Source: Intestinimonas butyriciproducens (GTDB lineage: Bacteria; Bacillota; Clostridia; Oscillospirales; Oscillospiraceae). Taken from it: DNA of 64,000 bases. The stretch is taken from assembly GCF_004154955.1 (NCBI RefSeq), contig NZ_CP011524.1, positions 2,728,001-2,792,000 on the forward strand. The letters are read 5' to 3'. Below the pieces are notes generated by a model that was not told the DNA's origin, searched no databases, and worked only from the letters and a program-made list of their open reading frames with translations. Position 1 is the stretch's first letter. Each line of letters starts with the position of its first letter. Positions 24,755 through 34,193 of this stretch are shown here, piece by piece. Position numbers and translations under genes: made by a program.

Positions 24755-26413
24755 TCAGACCTCCATGATGACAGGCAGGATCATCGGATTGCGCTTGGTT
24801 TTTTTGTAAAGGAACCCGGACAGGTCGTTTTTGATCTCGCCCTTGATGGCGGCCCAGTCGGTGGTATGGGTTTTCTCGCACCGCTCCAGCGCCTCCATGG
24901 CCACACGCCTGAGCTCCTCCATCAGCCCCTCGGACTCTTTCACGTACACAAAGCCACGGGTGATGATGTCCGGGCCGGAGACCACGGCTCCGTTTTCGCC
25001 GGACATAGAGGTGACCACCACGATCATGCCGTCCTCGGCCAGATGCTTCCGATCCCGGAGCACCACACTGCCCACATCGCCCACGCCGTATCCGTCCACA
25101 AAGACCTTTCCGGCGGGGACCGTGCCGTTGAGCTTGATGGAGTTGGAGGTCAGCTCAATGACCTTTCCGATATCGCTGATGACGATGTGGCGGGGGTCCA
25201 TGCCCATCTCCTGGGCCAGCTTGGCGTGGACTTTCAGGTGCCGCTGCTCACCGTGGAGTGGGATAAAGAACTTGGGTTTGATCAGCGCATGGATGATCCT
25301 CAGCTCATCCTGGCAGGCGTGGCCGGAGACATGGAGCTCCCCCACCCGCTCGTTGACCACTTCGGCCCCCTTGCGGTAGAGCTCGTTGACCACGTTGCCG
25401 ATGGAATTTTCATTTCCAGGGATGGCGGAGGCGGAGATGATGACCCGGTCTCCCGCCTGGATGTCCACCTGCCTGTGGGTGGAGAAGGCGATCCGGGTGA
25501 GGGCAGACATGGTCTCGCCCTGGCTGCCGGTGGTGATGATGCAGATTTTGTTCTTTGGAAGTCCTTTGATATGGTTAAGGTCCACCAGCGTCCCCTCCGG
25601 GACGTTCATATAGCCCAACTCGGTGGAGACCCGCAGGGCATTCTCCATACTGCGGCCTGTAACGGCCACCTTGCGGCCGTACTTCGCCGCGACGGATATG
25701 ACCTGCTGAATGCGGTCCACATTGGAGGCGAAGGTGGTAACGATGATGCGGGACTCGCAGTTGCGGAACAGCGCGTCGAAAGAGGCGCCTACGCACCGCT
25801 CGCTTTTGGTATAGCCGGGCCGCTCCACGTTGGTGGAGTCGCACAGGAGGGCCAGTACGCCCTTCTTCCCCAGCTCGCCCAGACGGGCCAGATCGATCAT
25901 GCCGCCCTGGATGGGGGTGGAATCGATCTTAAAGTCGCCGGTATGGATACAGGTGCCCACCGGTGTTTTGATGGCGAAGGCCACCGCGTCGGCGATGGAA
26001 TGGTTCACATGGATAAACTCCACACTGAACTTTCCAGCCTTTACCACCTCACCGGCCTCACAGGTGATGAGCTTGGTCTTGTCCAGCAGGCGGTGCTCCT
26101 CCAGCTTCAGCTTCACCAGCCCCGCCGTCATGCGGGTGGCGTAGATGGGGGCGTTGACACTCCGCAGGAGATAGGGGATGGAGCCGATGTGGTCCTCGTG
26201 ACCATGGGTGAGGAAGATGCCTCGGATCTTGTCCTGGTTTTTGATGAGATAGGTAAAGTCGGGGATGACCACGTCGATGCCGTACATGTCGTCGTCCGGG
26301 AAGCCCATGCCCACGTCCACCACGATGATGTCCCCGCCGTACTCGTACACGGTGAGGTTCTTGCCGATCTCGTTGAGACCGCCAAGAGAAATGATCTTCA
26401 GTTTTTCTGCCAT
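24755..26413 (-). CDS. rnj: Ribonuclease J
   Basis: 552 residues: metallo-beta-lactamase domain with HGHEDH (residues 70-75), interrupted by the beta-CASP domain (about 210-370: LALLCDSTNVERPGYTKSE, SRIIVTTFASNVDRIQQV), a second metal block (HVSGHACQDELR) and a C-terminal dimer domain. It degrades and matures RNA by 5'-3' exo- and endonuclease activity. AAGGAG lies 14-15 nt before the ATG, farther than usual, with no better in-frame start. Transcribed alone and convergent with the encapsulin operon. Confidence 0.95.
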   Translation of the reverse strand: MAEKLKIISLGGLNEIGKNLTVYEYGGDIIVVDVGMGFPDDDMYGIDVVIPDFTYLIKNQDKIRGIFLTHGHEDHIGSIPYLLRSVNAPIYATRMTAGLVKLKLEEHRLLDKTKLITCEAGEVVKAGKFSVEFIHVNHSIADAVAFAIKTPVGTCIHTGDFKIDSTPIQGGMIDLARLGELGKKGVLALLCDSTNVERPGYTKSERCVGASFDALFRNCESRIIVTTFASNVDRIQQVISVAAKYGRKVAVTGRSMENALRVSTELGYMNVPEGTLVDLNHIKGLPKNKICIITTGSQGETMSALTRIAFSTHRQVDIQAGDRVIISASAIPGNENSIGNVVNELYRKGAEVVNERVGELHVSGHACQDELRIIHALIKPKFFIPLHGEQRHLKVHAKLAQEMGMDPRHIVISDIGKVIELTSNSIKLNGTVPAGKVFVDGYGVGDVGSVVLRDRKHLAEDGMIVVVTSMSGENGAVVSGPDIITRGFVYVKESEGLMEELRRVAMEALERCEKTHTTDWAAIKGEIKNDLSGFLYKKTKRNPMILPVIMEV

Positions 26414-26707
26414 AAAAGTAATCTTACACTCCTTATTTTACTGTACCAAAATGGATGGTATGTAGACATCGGAGCGCAGCAAAGCACAGACGTTTCCCCT
26501 CCGCGCTTTCCGGCCCTGCCTCGCCGGAAAGCGGGATGGCGGTCCGCCATGCTCCGCTCCATGTCCAATTTTGCCTTATATATCAGTGCCTAAGCACATA
26601 AAGCCATATGAGATGACACTTTAGTATACCACAATGAGATATAAAAGTATACAAGAATTTTCCTCTCCGGCCCTTTGTGAGGGCGGAGTGGGGGCATTCC
26701 TTCCCGC

Positions 26708-29032
26708 CTATCCCTGTCGGTCCAGCTCGCGCACCCGGTCGGCATACTCTCTGCACAGCGCCTCGGCATCCTCCAGTGTGGCGGCCTCCACCGCTACCCG
26801 GAGCGCAGCCCGGCGGCTGAGGGGCGCCAGCCACACCACGCCTCCCCGGTCCTGGATGCGCACCCCCTCCCCGTTCTGCGCCCCCGCAGCCTCAGCCAGG
26901 TCCTGCATGACCTCTCCCCGGCTCCGCCGGAGGGGCACCTCCCGGCGGAGAACCACAAATTTGGGGACCCGCCCCGCCAGCGTGGAGAGCCGTTCCCCCG
27001 TCTGGCCCAGACGGGCACACAGCCGGACTGCGGCGAAGATCCCGTCCCGCAGCCAGGGAAGGGCGGCATAGACCTCCTCCGCTTCCAAACCGTCCCGGTC
27101 CAGGGCCAGGACCTCCCCGCCGCGTACGGCGGCCAGCGCCCGCACCGCCTCCGGCGCCCCCGCCGGGAGCGCCACGCGGCCTCCGCCGTTCTCCAGCTCG
27201 ATGAGGCTGACCAGGGCCAGGACCCGCTCCGGCGGGAGGACCGTTCCCTCCTCATCCCATGCCGCCAGCCGGAGGCCGCCATACTCCGCGGCAAAGCCGG
27301 GCACCCCCACGGCCTTCCGGGGCAGCACCACGCAGCCCAGCTCCTCCAGCGCCGAGCGGAGGAGCCGGTCGGCCGGCGTCTCCCCAGGCACGGAGACCGC
27401 CACCGGCGTCATGGAGGCCCCGGCATACCGGGCTCTGCGAGCCGCGTCGGCGGCGCAGGCGGAGGCCGTCCCCGTCACATGTTCCCAGGCTCCCACTCCG
27501 TCGGCGGACGCACGGCGGACCTCGCCCCGGAGAAGGGCGCCCTCCAGCTTGCGCTGCCGGGCCCGGGAGAGAGGCAGCCCCCGCCGGTCGAAAAAGTGGA
27601 GAAAGATTCTCTCCCCCTCCTGTTCCACAAAGAGGGAGGCGGGAAGAGCGTACCGCTCCGCCACCCAGGCCCCCACCGAGGGACATCCGCCGTCGTGGAG
27701 GAGTACCGCCGCGCCCGCCGCCGCCGCGCCGCATCCGGCGCAGCGGGCCAGCATCCGGGCACACTCGCCCCCTCCGTATCCCAGTCCCAGCCTGCCCTCG
27801 GCTCCCAAGGCCCCGCCCAGGGTCATCAGCAGCTCCGGACTCAGTTCCTCCTCCAGCGTGCCCCGTATCACGCCGCCGTCTCCAAAACAGGCGCGCCCCG
27901 TCCCGCCGCCGCTGACCAGAGAGGCCGTGAGCCGTGCCCCCTTCGGGACCTTTCTCCCCGGCCAGACCTTGACCCGTTCCATGAGGACGCTGTTCTCCCC
28001 CGCCATGCCCTCGGCTCCCAGCACCGCGCCCTCGTTGAGGACGGCTCCGGCCTGTGCCGCGGCACCGCGGCACAGGATGGTGCCGTACAGCGTGCAGCGT
28101 TCCGCGACTTTGGCATTTTCCATCAGGACACTGCGCTGGACCAGACTCCTCCGGCCGACGAAGGCTCCCGGCCCTACCACGGCATGGGGGCCCAGGAGGC
28201 TCCCCTCTTCAATAGAGGCCCCCGGCCCGATCCAGCAGGGCGGCACCACCGTGATCCCACCGGGCAGCTCCTCCGCCGCCCAGATGCCGGGGCCCCGCTG
28301 GGGAAGTCCCATATCCATCGTCACCTTGCCCCCCAGCGCGTCGGCGGTACAGGCCAGATAGGCGCCGCAGTCCCCCATATCGCACCAATAGCCATCCGCT
28401 ATGTGCCCATATAGGGGAGCGCCCTCCTCCAGAAGCGCCGGAAAAAGATCCTTGCCGAAGTCGCAGGCCCGCCCTTCCGGCACACGGTCCATGGCCCGCC
28501 GGGTAAGCAGGTATATCCCCGTGTTCACTGTGTTGGTAAAGACTTGGCCCCAGCCGGGCTTTTCAATGAACCGCTCCACCCGTCCGGTATCGTCAGTAAG
28601 GACCAGGCCGTATTCCAGCGGCTCCGGGTGGCGGTAGAGGACCAGTGTGGCGTCGGCACGGCTGGCCCGGTGAAAGCCCATGGCTGCCGACAGGTCCAGA
28701 TCGCACACGGCATCCCCGCTGATCACCAGGAAGTCGTCTTCCCCCAGGTGGGACATGCAGTTTTTTACACTGCCCGCCGTGCCCAAGGGTTCCCGCTCCA
28801 CAAAATAGGTCAGGCGCACCCCCAGCTCCGCGCCGTCTCCAAACCAGCTCTGCACCACCTCGGGCATGTATTGGAGGGTGACGCAGATATCCGTGATCCC
28901 ATGGCGCTTGAGCAGGCCGATGATATGCTCCATGACCGGCCTGCCCAGAAGGGGCACCATGGGCTTGGGGAGCCCCAGGGTAATGGGGCGCAGACGGGTG
29001 CCCTCGCCTCCCGCCATAATGACTGCTTTCAC
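26708..29032 (-). CDS. NDP-sugar nucleotidyltransferase fused to left-handed beta-helix and degenerate phosphohexomutase domain
   Basis: 774 residues, GTG start. Residues 1-235 are a nucleotidyltransferase (MKAVIMAGGEGTRLRPIT, TAGSVKNCMSHLGEDDFLVISGD, GYWCDMGD). Residues about 255-375 are hexapeptide repeats (PCWIGPGASIEEGSLLGPHAVVG). Residues about 390-774 align with alpha-D-phosphohexomutases, but the family's phosphoserine loop (TASHNP) is replaced by ASLFVEQEGERIFLHFFD and no DGDxDR metal loop is visible. This suggests a working GDP-mannose/ADP-glucose-type pyrophosphorylase carrying a pseudo-mutase domain, perhaps a regulatory or scaffold module. The exact sugar is unknown. The gene is not near other sugar genes. 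Confidence 0.85.
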   Translation of the reverse strand: MKAVIMAGGEGTRLRPITLGLPKPMVPLLGRPVMEHIIGLLKRHGITDICVTLQYMPEVVQSWFGDGAELGVRLTYFVEREPLGTAGSVKNCMSHLGEDDFLVISGDAVCDLDLSAAMGFHRASRADATLVLYRHPEPLEYGLVLTDDTGRVERFIEKPGWGQVFTNTVNTGIYLLTRRAMDRVPEGRACDFGKDLFPALLEEGAPLYGHIADGYWCDMGDCGAYLACTADALGGKVTMDMGLPQRGPGIWAAEELPGGITVVPPCWIGPGASIEEGSLLGPHAVVGPGAFVGRRSLVQRSVLMENAKVAERCTLYGTILCRGAAAQAGAVLNEGAVLGAEGMAGENSVLMERVKVWPGRKVPKGARLTASLVSGGGTGRACFGDGGVIRGTLEEELSPELLMTLGGALGAEGRLGLGYGGGECARMLARCAGCGAAAAGAAVLLHDGGCPSVGAWVAERYALPASLFVEQEGERIFLHFFDRRGLPLSRARQRKLEGALLRGEVRRASADGVGAWEHVTGTASACAADAARRARYAGASMTPVAVSVPGETPADRLLRSALEELGCVVLPRKAVGVPGFAAEYGGLRLAAWDEEGTVLPPERVLALVSLIELENGGGRVALPAGAPEAVRALAAVRGGEVLALDRDGLEAEEVYAALPWLRDGIFAAVRLCARLGQTGERLSTLAGRVPKFVVLRREVPLRRSRGEVMQDLAEAAGAQNGEGVRIQDRGGVVWLAPLSRRAALRVAVEAATLEDAEALCREYADRVRELDRQG

Positions 29033-29201
29033 AGGAAAACCATCCTCTCTCTTAAAAGGCGATTTTCCCTAGTATTGCCCTCCGGGACAAAATTAACACA
29101 CGAAAGCCCTCTGTGCTGTGCTTCCTGACCTGCGCCCCTTTGGAGCAGATCCCACGGGGCCGCATTTCTGCGTCATGGCGGAAGGCGCCGCAAATCTTTA
29201 G

Positions 29202-29236
29202 TCCTAATACGACTTTTTTGAATAGTCGTATTAGGA
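29202..29236. promoter_or_regulatory. 13-bp inverted repeat before the XRE-DUF1653 gene
   Basis: TCCTAATACGACT (29202-29214) and its exact complement (29224-29236), separated by 9 bp, lie 32 bp before the start codon. It is the likely autoregulatory operator of the downstream XRE protein. Confidence 0.75.
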
Positions 29237-29268
29237 GTATTGTATGGTATAAAGGGAGGGGATATCTC

Positions 29269-29688
29269 ATGTTCACACGTCTGCGAGATTTGCGGGAGGA
29301 CCATGATCTCAAGCAGGAGACCCTGGCGGCGGAACTCGGGATCCGGCAAACGACCTATTCCAAATATGAGCTCGGCAAGATTGCCGTCCCCGCTTCCGCG
29401 CTGATCCGAATTGCGGACTTTTACCACGTCAGCCTGGACTATCTGGTGGGCCGTGATGCCGGGCCTGCCAAGGCCGAGCCCGTCAGGCCCGGCCTGTACC
29501 GCCATTTCAAGGGCAAGGAATACCGGGTGCTCTACAACGCCGCCCATTCCGAGACGCTGGAGCCGCTGGTGGTCTATCAGGCCCTGTACGGGGAGCGAGG
29601 CGTCTGGGTACGCCCCGCCTCCATGTGGAGCGAACACGTGGAACGGGACGGCTATTCCGGACCCAGATTTACCTATTTAGGAGAATGA
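29269..29688 (+). CDS. XRE HTH regulator fused to a DUF1653 domain
   Basis: 139 residues. Residues 1-64 are an XRE helix-turn-helix (RLRDLREDHDLKQETLAAELGIRQTTYSKYELGKIAVPASALIRIADFYHVSLDYLVGR). Residues 73-139 are a DUF1653 domain (RPGLYRHFKGKEYRVLYNAAHSE ... VWVRPASMWSEHV), which usually stands alone. GGGAGGGG precedes the ATG by about 6 nt. DUF1653 may sense a small ligand here; that is inference. The next gene begins 4 bp later, so the two form an operon under the palindrome at 29202-29236. Confidence 0.85.
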   Translation: MFTRLRDLREDHDLKQETLAAELGIRQTTYSKYELGKIAVPASALIRIADFYHVSLDYLVGRDAGPAKAEPVRPGLYRHFKGKEYRVLYNAAHSETLEPLVVYQALYGERGVWVRPASMWSEHVERDGYSGPRFTYLGE

Positions 29689-29692
29689 GCCA

Positions 29693-30025
29693 ATGAATAT
29701 TCAGATTTTTGGCAAATCCAAGTGTTTTGATACCAAGAAGGCGGAGCGATACTTCAAGGAGCGGCGGATCAGCTTTCAGTCCGTGGACCTTCTCAAATAC
29801 GGCATCAGCCCCGGCGAACTCAAAAGTGTGAAAAATGCGGTGGGTCTGGATGCCCTCATCGATGCCAGGCACCCTGACGCCGCGCTGCTCACCTACCTGG
29901 CCTATGAGGAGGACAAGCTGGAAAAGCTGCTGGAGGTCCCCCGCCTGCTGAAGACCCCCATCGTCCGCAACGGGCGGCAGGCAACGGTGGGCTATTGCCC
30001 GGAAATCTGGAAGGACTGGTCGTAA
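29693..30025 (+). CDS. Spx/ArsC-family (thioredoxin-fold) protein
   Basis: 110 residues with the ArsC/Spx pattern: MNIQIFGKSKCFDTKKAERYFKERRISFQSVDLLKYGISPGELKSV ... LLKTPIVRNGRQATVGYCPEIW. A single N-terminal cysteine (C11) replaces the Spx CXXC pair, so it resembles the YffB/YusI type of orphan reductase more than the transcription factor Spx. Possible roles are thiol reduction or RNA polymerase binding; neither is shown. It is translationally adjacent to the XRE-DUF1653 gene, pointing to a shared redox or stress role. Confidence 0.82.
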   Translation: MNIQIFGKSKCFDTKKAERYFKERRISFQSVDLLKYGISPGELKSVKNAVGLDALIDARHPDAALLTYLAYEEDKLEKLLEVPRLLKTPIVRNGRQATVGYCPEIWKDWS

Positions 30026-30045
30026 GCCGTGCCGGCTGTAAAAAT

Positions 30046-30083
30046 GCGGAGCCCTGCCGTCGTGCAGGTCTCCGCGTTTTTTT
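30046..30083. terminator. Bidirectional terminator
   Basis: GCGGAG (30046-30051) and CTGC pair with GCAG and CTCCGC (30070-30075), followed by seven T's on the plus side. The minus side continues ATTTTTAC, so it can also end the wal operon. Confidence 0.8.
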
Positions 30084-30123
30084 GCGCGTATGTCCCCCCG
30101 GACCGGGATGCCCGGCGGAGGCT

Positions 30124-30957
30124 TTATCCCTCCGGGGTGATCTCGCCTGTAATGGCATTCCAAAAGTAGCTGCCCTGGTCGGTGGTCACATACCAGGCGG
30201 GGATCAGCAGGGCCGGGTCGGACTGGGCGTTGCTGTCCAGGAGATAGCCCGCAGTAAAGCCGGTGATCTCATTGCAGACCCGGCTGTTCCGGTTCACGTA
30301 ATCCACAAACCGCATGAGGAGCGTTACCAGATTCATGGGCTGCTCCATGCCCTCCTGCTTGGGAATGCCCGTCAGCCGGTAGCTGACGTTTCTCTGAATG
30401 CTTTTCAGTTCCTCGTCCCGGAATACCAAGACGGCGGTGCGGTCGAATACCGGTGTTCCCTCCCAGCACTGCCGCAGCGTCACCACCGTCTCTCCGCCGC
30501 TCTCCTCCGTCGACATGACCTGTGCCTCAAAGCCTATGGTTGCGAGCAGATCCACGGCGAACTCCTCGGGCTCCGCCCCCGCCAGAGGGTAGGCCCCTGT
30601 CCGGAACTCCGCCGAGAACTCTCCGTCCACATAAAACTGCGCGGCCCCCTTCGCCCCCACATAGCGCAGGGCCTCCGGCGGAGATGCGGTAAGCTCCCCC
30701 AGCAGCGCGGCGGCCTGGGTCTCCTCCAGCTCCGGGTCACGGGTCACGCTCATGGGCGTGAGGTCCAGCTCCTCGGGCAGGATCTCACGCTCCAGACGAA
30801 TGCGGCTGGTCTCCCACAGCACGGCCAGGGCGTCCTCCCTGGCGCTCTCATAGGAGCTACGGCTCTCCCACTGGCGATGGACCACCAGTACCAACAGGAA
30901 GAGGTTCACGGCGGCCAGCATGATGATGATGATATTTTTCAGTTTGGACCACTCCAC
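30124..30957 (-). CDS. walI: WalI/YycI-like two-component accessory protein
   Basis: 277 residues: one N-terminal membrane helix (about 8-27, NIIIIMLAAVNLFLLVLVVH) followed by an extracytoplasmic region with YycI-type repeats (GTPVFDRTAVLVFRDEELKSIQ, ITGFTAGYLLD). In B. subtilis YycI and YycH contact the membrane part of WalK and tune its kinase activity. Sequence identity in this family is low; order after walR-walK-walH supports the call. Last gene of the wal operon here. Confidence 0.8.
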   Translation of the reverse strand: MEWSKLKNIIIIMLAAVNLFLLVLVVHRQWESRSSYESAREDALAVLWETSRIRLEREILPEELDLTPMSVTRDPELEETQAAALLGELTASPPEALRYVGAKGAAQFYVDGEFSAEFRTGAYPLAGAEPEEFAVDLLATIGFEAQVMSTEESGGETVVTLRQCWEGTPVFDRTAVLVFRDEELKSIQRNVSYRLTGIPKQEGMEQPMNLVTLLMRFVDYVNRNSRVCNEITGFTAGYLLDSNAQSDPALLIPAWYVTTDQGSYFWNAITGEITPEG

Positions 30958-30981
30958 GCGGCGCCGCCTCCTTTCCCTCCG

Positions 30982-32352
30982 TCAAAATGCGCCCCAGGCG
31001 GCGGTGACGGTGTCGCCTCTGGTGTCCGGATAGTAGAGCATCAGCTCAGAGCCGCCCCCCTCCAGGGCGGAGAGCGCCGCCGTGGCCTGCAGCTCAGGCA
31101 GTACCATGGGTCCCTCCTCCAGATAGGTGTAGGTCCGGAGCTGGAGGCGGAAGGCGGTGATGGCGCCGCCGGAGATCTCCACCCGGGCCGCATAGCCGTC
31201 CCGGCCCACCAGGACGGGGGCGCCGTCCAGTTGGTAGCCGATCAGCACCGCCGTGCCGCCTGCCTCGCCCTCCTCGGTGCCGATGAGATAGAGCCGGGCC
31301 TCTCCGCACAGGGGCGAGAGCGTGCGTTCCACGAAAGCCCAAGCGCTGCCTACGATCTCCCAATGGGTAAGGTTCTCGCCCTCCCCCTGGACCGGGAAGC
31401 GGGGATCCTCCAAGTCGGCGGCCTCATAAGTGACCAGGCCGTTTTTAAAGATATGCAGCCGCTCGGCTCCCTCCTGGACGGCCACGGCGTTCCGGTAGGG
31501 ATAGGACATGGATTGGGCGTGGAAGGACAGGCTCTGGACCAAGGCGTCAAAAGCCGCGCCGTAGCTGCCACCGGTGTCCGCCGGGAGCGGAACCGGATTG
31601 GAGGAGGCATATCTGCCGGGCTGGGGTGTGGCCCCTCCCTCCAGCAGCGTATATGGGTCCAAGATCGCATAGGGCCCTCCACTCTCAAAGGCAAAGGCCG
31701 CCCCGTTGGGGGAGATGCCCTCCACGAGCTGGGACAGCCGTTCCGCCAGATCCCGGGTAGTTTCACAGGCATAGTACAGGCCGGTATCCTCATTGATATA
31801 GTACAGCACCACGTCTCCCTCGTCGGTCACGGTGAGGAGCAGCCGCCGGGCGGTGTCTGTCAGCGCCTGGTTGGGCGCGCGCCCACCGCTGAGCCAGGCG
31901 GAGAGGTCGGCCAGAGGCACCCCGCCCAGGAAGTCCAGATAGACGCCGGGATTTTTGGACCCCAGCGCGGCCTGAAATTTTGCGGCCGTGGTCTGTTCCG
32001 GCGCGGAGCATCCGGCCAGCGCATCGGAGAGAGGGTTTGCAAAGCTGCTGAACAGCCGCTCCACGCTCTCCTGATCGTACTGAATGCCGGAGCGCCCGTG
32101 AGGACTGGTGACCACAGCGCGGACCGGACGCACCGCCGTCCCTTCGCTCCAGACCGCCACGGACTGGGCGGGCTGCGTCTCCTCCCCGCCCGGCAGGATG
32201 GAGAGGACCGACGAGAGCCAGCTCTGGCCGATGGCGGAGCCGTCCATGTAAAACTGCGTGCGCCCCACCAGGTAAAGGGCCGAAACGGACAGCAGGACGA
32301 TGAGCAGACTTTTCCCCCACTCTGTCAGACGGCGCTTTCTTTTCTCAGACAT
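30982..32352 (-). CDS. walH: WalH/YycH-like two-component accessory protein
   Basis: 456 residues: a basic cytoplasmic N-terminus (MSEKRKRRLTEWGK), one membrane helix (about 15-32) and a long extracytoplasmic domain of the YycH type (GEGENLTHWEIVGSAWAFVERTL, then YQLDGAPVL). The start at 32352 overlaps the walK stop by 8 bp, so translation is coupled. With WalI it is expected to restrain or stimulate WalK, depending on species. Confidence 0.82.
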   Translation of the reverse strand: MSEKRKRRLTEWGKSLLIVLLSVSALYLVGRTQFYMDGSAIGQSWLSSVLSILPGGEETQPAQSVAVWSEGTAVRPVRAVVTSPHGRSGIQYDQESVERLFSSFANPLSDALAGCSAPEQTTAAKFQAALGSKNPGVYLDFLGGVPLADLSAWLSGGRAPNQALTDTARRLLLTVTDEGDVVLYYINEDTGLYYACETTRDLAERLSQLVEGISPNGAAFAFESGGPYAILDPYTLLEGGATPQPGRYASSNPVPLPADTGGSYGAAFDALVQSLSFHAQSMSYPYRNAVAVQEGAERLHIFKNGLVTYEAADLEDPRFPVQGEGENLTHWEIVGSAWAFVERTLSPLCGEARLYLIGTEEGEAGGTAVLIGYQLDGAPVLVGRDGYAARVEISGGAITAFRLQLRTYTYLEEGPMVLPELQATAALSALEGGGSELMLYYPDTRGDTVTAAWGAF

Positions 32353-34126
32353 GGGAGGGCCCCCCCACAGGCAGCTCCATGCGGACGGTGAGTCCGGGTC
32401 CGGACCGGTCCACCAGTCTGATGGTCCCCTCATGCCGGTCCACGATTTCCTTTGCGATGGAGAGCCCCAGGCCCGTGCCGCCGGATTCGCGGGAGCGTGC
32501 CTTGTCTACCCGGTAGAAGCGCTCAAAAATACGGGGGCGGTCCTCCTCCGGGATCCCGATGCCGTTGTCGGTGACCTGCATCCACACCTTGCCGCCGGAC
32601 CGCCCGGCGGTGATCTCGATCCGCCCGCCGTCAGGGGTATATTTGATGGAGTTGGAGACTACGTTCATCATAACCTGGAGGATGCGGTCCCGGTCCCCCA
32701 CCACATCGGGGAGACTCTCCTCCAAGTCCAGGATCAGGGTGTGACCGTGGCGCTGGGCCTCCATGAGCACGGCGTTATAGATGTCCCGGACGGCCCGTTC
32801 GAAGGCGAAGGGGGCCAGCCTGATCTCGCTCTTCCCGGAGTCAAAGCGGGAGAGTGTCAGCAGATCCTGGACGATATGGGTCATCCGGTCCGACTCGTTC
32901 AGGATGACCCCGAGGAAGTTTTTCTCCATTTCCGGCGGGATATCCCCCGCCCCGTCCGTCAACGTCTCGGCATAGCTGCGGATATTGGTAAGAGGGGTGC
33001 GCAGCTCATGGGATACATTGGCCACGAATTCCCGGCGCAGCTCTTCCGTCCGCCGCTGCTCCGTAACGTCGTGGATCACCACCATGACGCCGCCCTCGTC
33101 GCTCTCCTGGTCGAAGGGCGCCATCAGCAGCTCCAGGCTCCGCTCTCCCACAGACCGCTCCTGTCCCAGGTAGCCGGGCTGTTCCAGCGAGAGTACCTGC
33201 TCCAGCGGCGCCGCGTCCGCAAAAAGCACGCTGTAAGTAGTCTCCTCCCCGATGGGCCGGGCCAGCATGTCCTCGGCGGCGGGATTTTTCTGGATCACCT
33301 TTCCGCTCTTGTTGAAGGCCACCACGCCGTCCGTCATGTGGAGGAAGAGGGTATCAAGCTTGTTGCGCTCGTTCTCCGCCTCCCGGATTGTGGACTGAAG
33401 CTGCCGGGCCATGATGTTAAAATTGGCGGTGAGAATGCCGATCTCATCCTTGGACCCCACCTCGATTTTATGGGAGAAGTCACCCGAAGCCACGCGCTTG
33501 GCGCCGTCGGTCAGGCGCTCGATGGGCGTGATCATGGTCTTGGCCAGCAGGAAAGAGAGCAGCACTGAACTCACCAAGCCGAAAATCAGGGCCTGGATGA
33601 TGAGCATGAAGAGGGAGCTGTTGAGCTCCTGTACCGTCTGGCGGTTGTCATAGATATAGATGATATAGCGGACCTCCCCCCGGGTAATGGGTATGGCGGC
33701 GTCCATATAGGAGGCGGTCACGTCGCTGCTGGAGGCCGGCTCGCCCGTCCGCAGGCTCTTGAGCACGTTGGGACTGCTCTCCAGGCTTTCCCCCATCTTC
33801 TCATCCGAGCCAGCCAGACAGATGCCGGTGGTGCCGTCTAGGATGAAGTAATTCCGGGTACGCCCGTCTACCCCCAACTCGCCCATATTGGCCTTGAGCA
33901 CGCGCTGAAGGCCCTCCACACCGTCCTGTTCCCCGTCATAGGGCTCGGTCAGGGCCTCGTAAAAATCCATGTTCTCCGCAGAAAACATGGTGGTCATACG
34001 CTCATTGAAATCGTTCAGATAAAAGCGCACCACAGAGTTCATCAGAAAGGCGCCCACCACGGTCATCAGGGACACGATGAGCAGCACCATGATGAGCACC
34101 AATTTCATATGCAGGCTTCGGAACAT
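32345..34126 (-). CDS. walK: WalK-type sensor histidine kinase
   Basis: 593 residues: membrane helix 1 (about 8-30), an extracytoplasmic sensing domain of about 140 residues, helix 2 (about 172-194), HAMP (TPIERLTDGAKRVASGDFSHKI), PAS (about 255-345, TLFLHMTDGVVAFNKSGKVIQKNPAAEDML), HisKA with SHELRTP, and HATPase_c (NVVSNSIKYTPDGG, VTDNGIGIPEED, GTGLGLSI). It monitors cell-wall status and phosphorylates WalR. The arrangement and the WalH/WalI partners identify it as WalK rather than PhoR/ResE. Confidence 0.92.
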   Translation of the reverse strand: MFRSLHMKLVLIMVLLIVSLMTVVGAFLMNSVVRFYLNDFNERMTTMFSAENMDFYEALTEPYDGEQDGVEGLQRVLKANMGELGVDGRTRNYFILDGTTGICLAGSDEKMGESLESSPNVLKSLRTGEPASSSDVTASYMDAAIPITRGEVRYIIYIYDNRQTVQELNSSLFMLIIQALIFGLVSSVLLSFLLAKTMITPIERLTDGAKRVASGDFSHKIEVGSKDEIGILTANFNIMARQLQSTIREAENERNKLDTLFLHMTDGVVAFNKSGKVIQKNPAAEDMLARPIGEETTYSVLFADAAPLEQVLSLEQPGYLGQERSVGERSLELLMAPFDQESDEGGVMVVIHDVTEQRRTEELRREFVANVSHELRTPLTNIRSYAETLTDGAGDIPPEMEKNFLGVILNESDRMTHIVQDLLTLSRFDSGKSEIRLAPFAFERAVRDIYNAVLMEAQRHGHTLILDLEESLPDVVGDRDRILQVMMNVVSNSIKYTPDGGRIEITAGRSGGKVWMQVTDNGIGIPEEDRPRIFERFYRVDKARSRESGGTGLGLSIAKEIVDRHEGTIRLVDRSGPGLTVRMELPVGGPSHV

Positions 34127-34193
34127 ATGGGGCGGGCGCCCCCTTTCGTAAATCTGATCGGGATATCCCTGTGCACCTTGCGCCCGGCGGGTG

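Noticed and set aside
26505-26540. Terminator after the nucleotidyltransferase gene
   Set aside because: GCTTTCCGGC/GCCGGAAAGC form a stem, but it has no T-run on the minus side and lies about 170 bp past the stop, inside the region expected to hold the RNase J promoter; the 26414-26707 gap is left without a firm call.
24602-26593. A 663-codon plus-strand frame over the RNase J gene
   Set aside because: Antisense of a full-length, motif-complete RNase J; its translation has no recognisable domain and a His/Gly-rich composition typical of reverse-strand artefacts.
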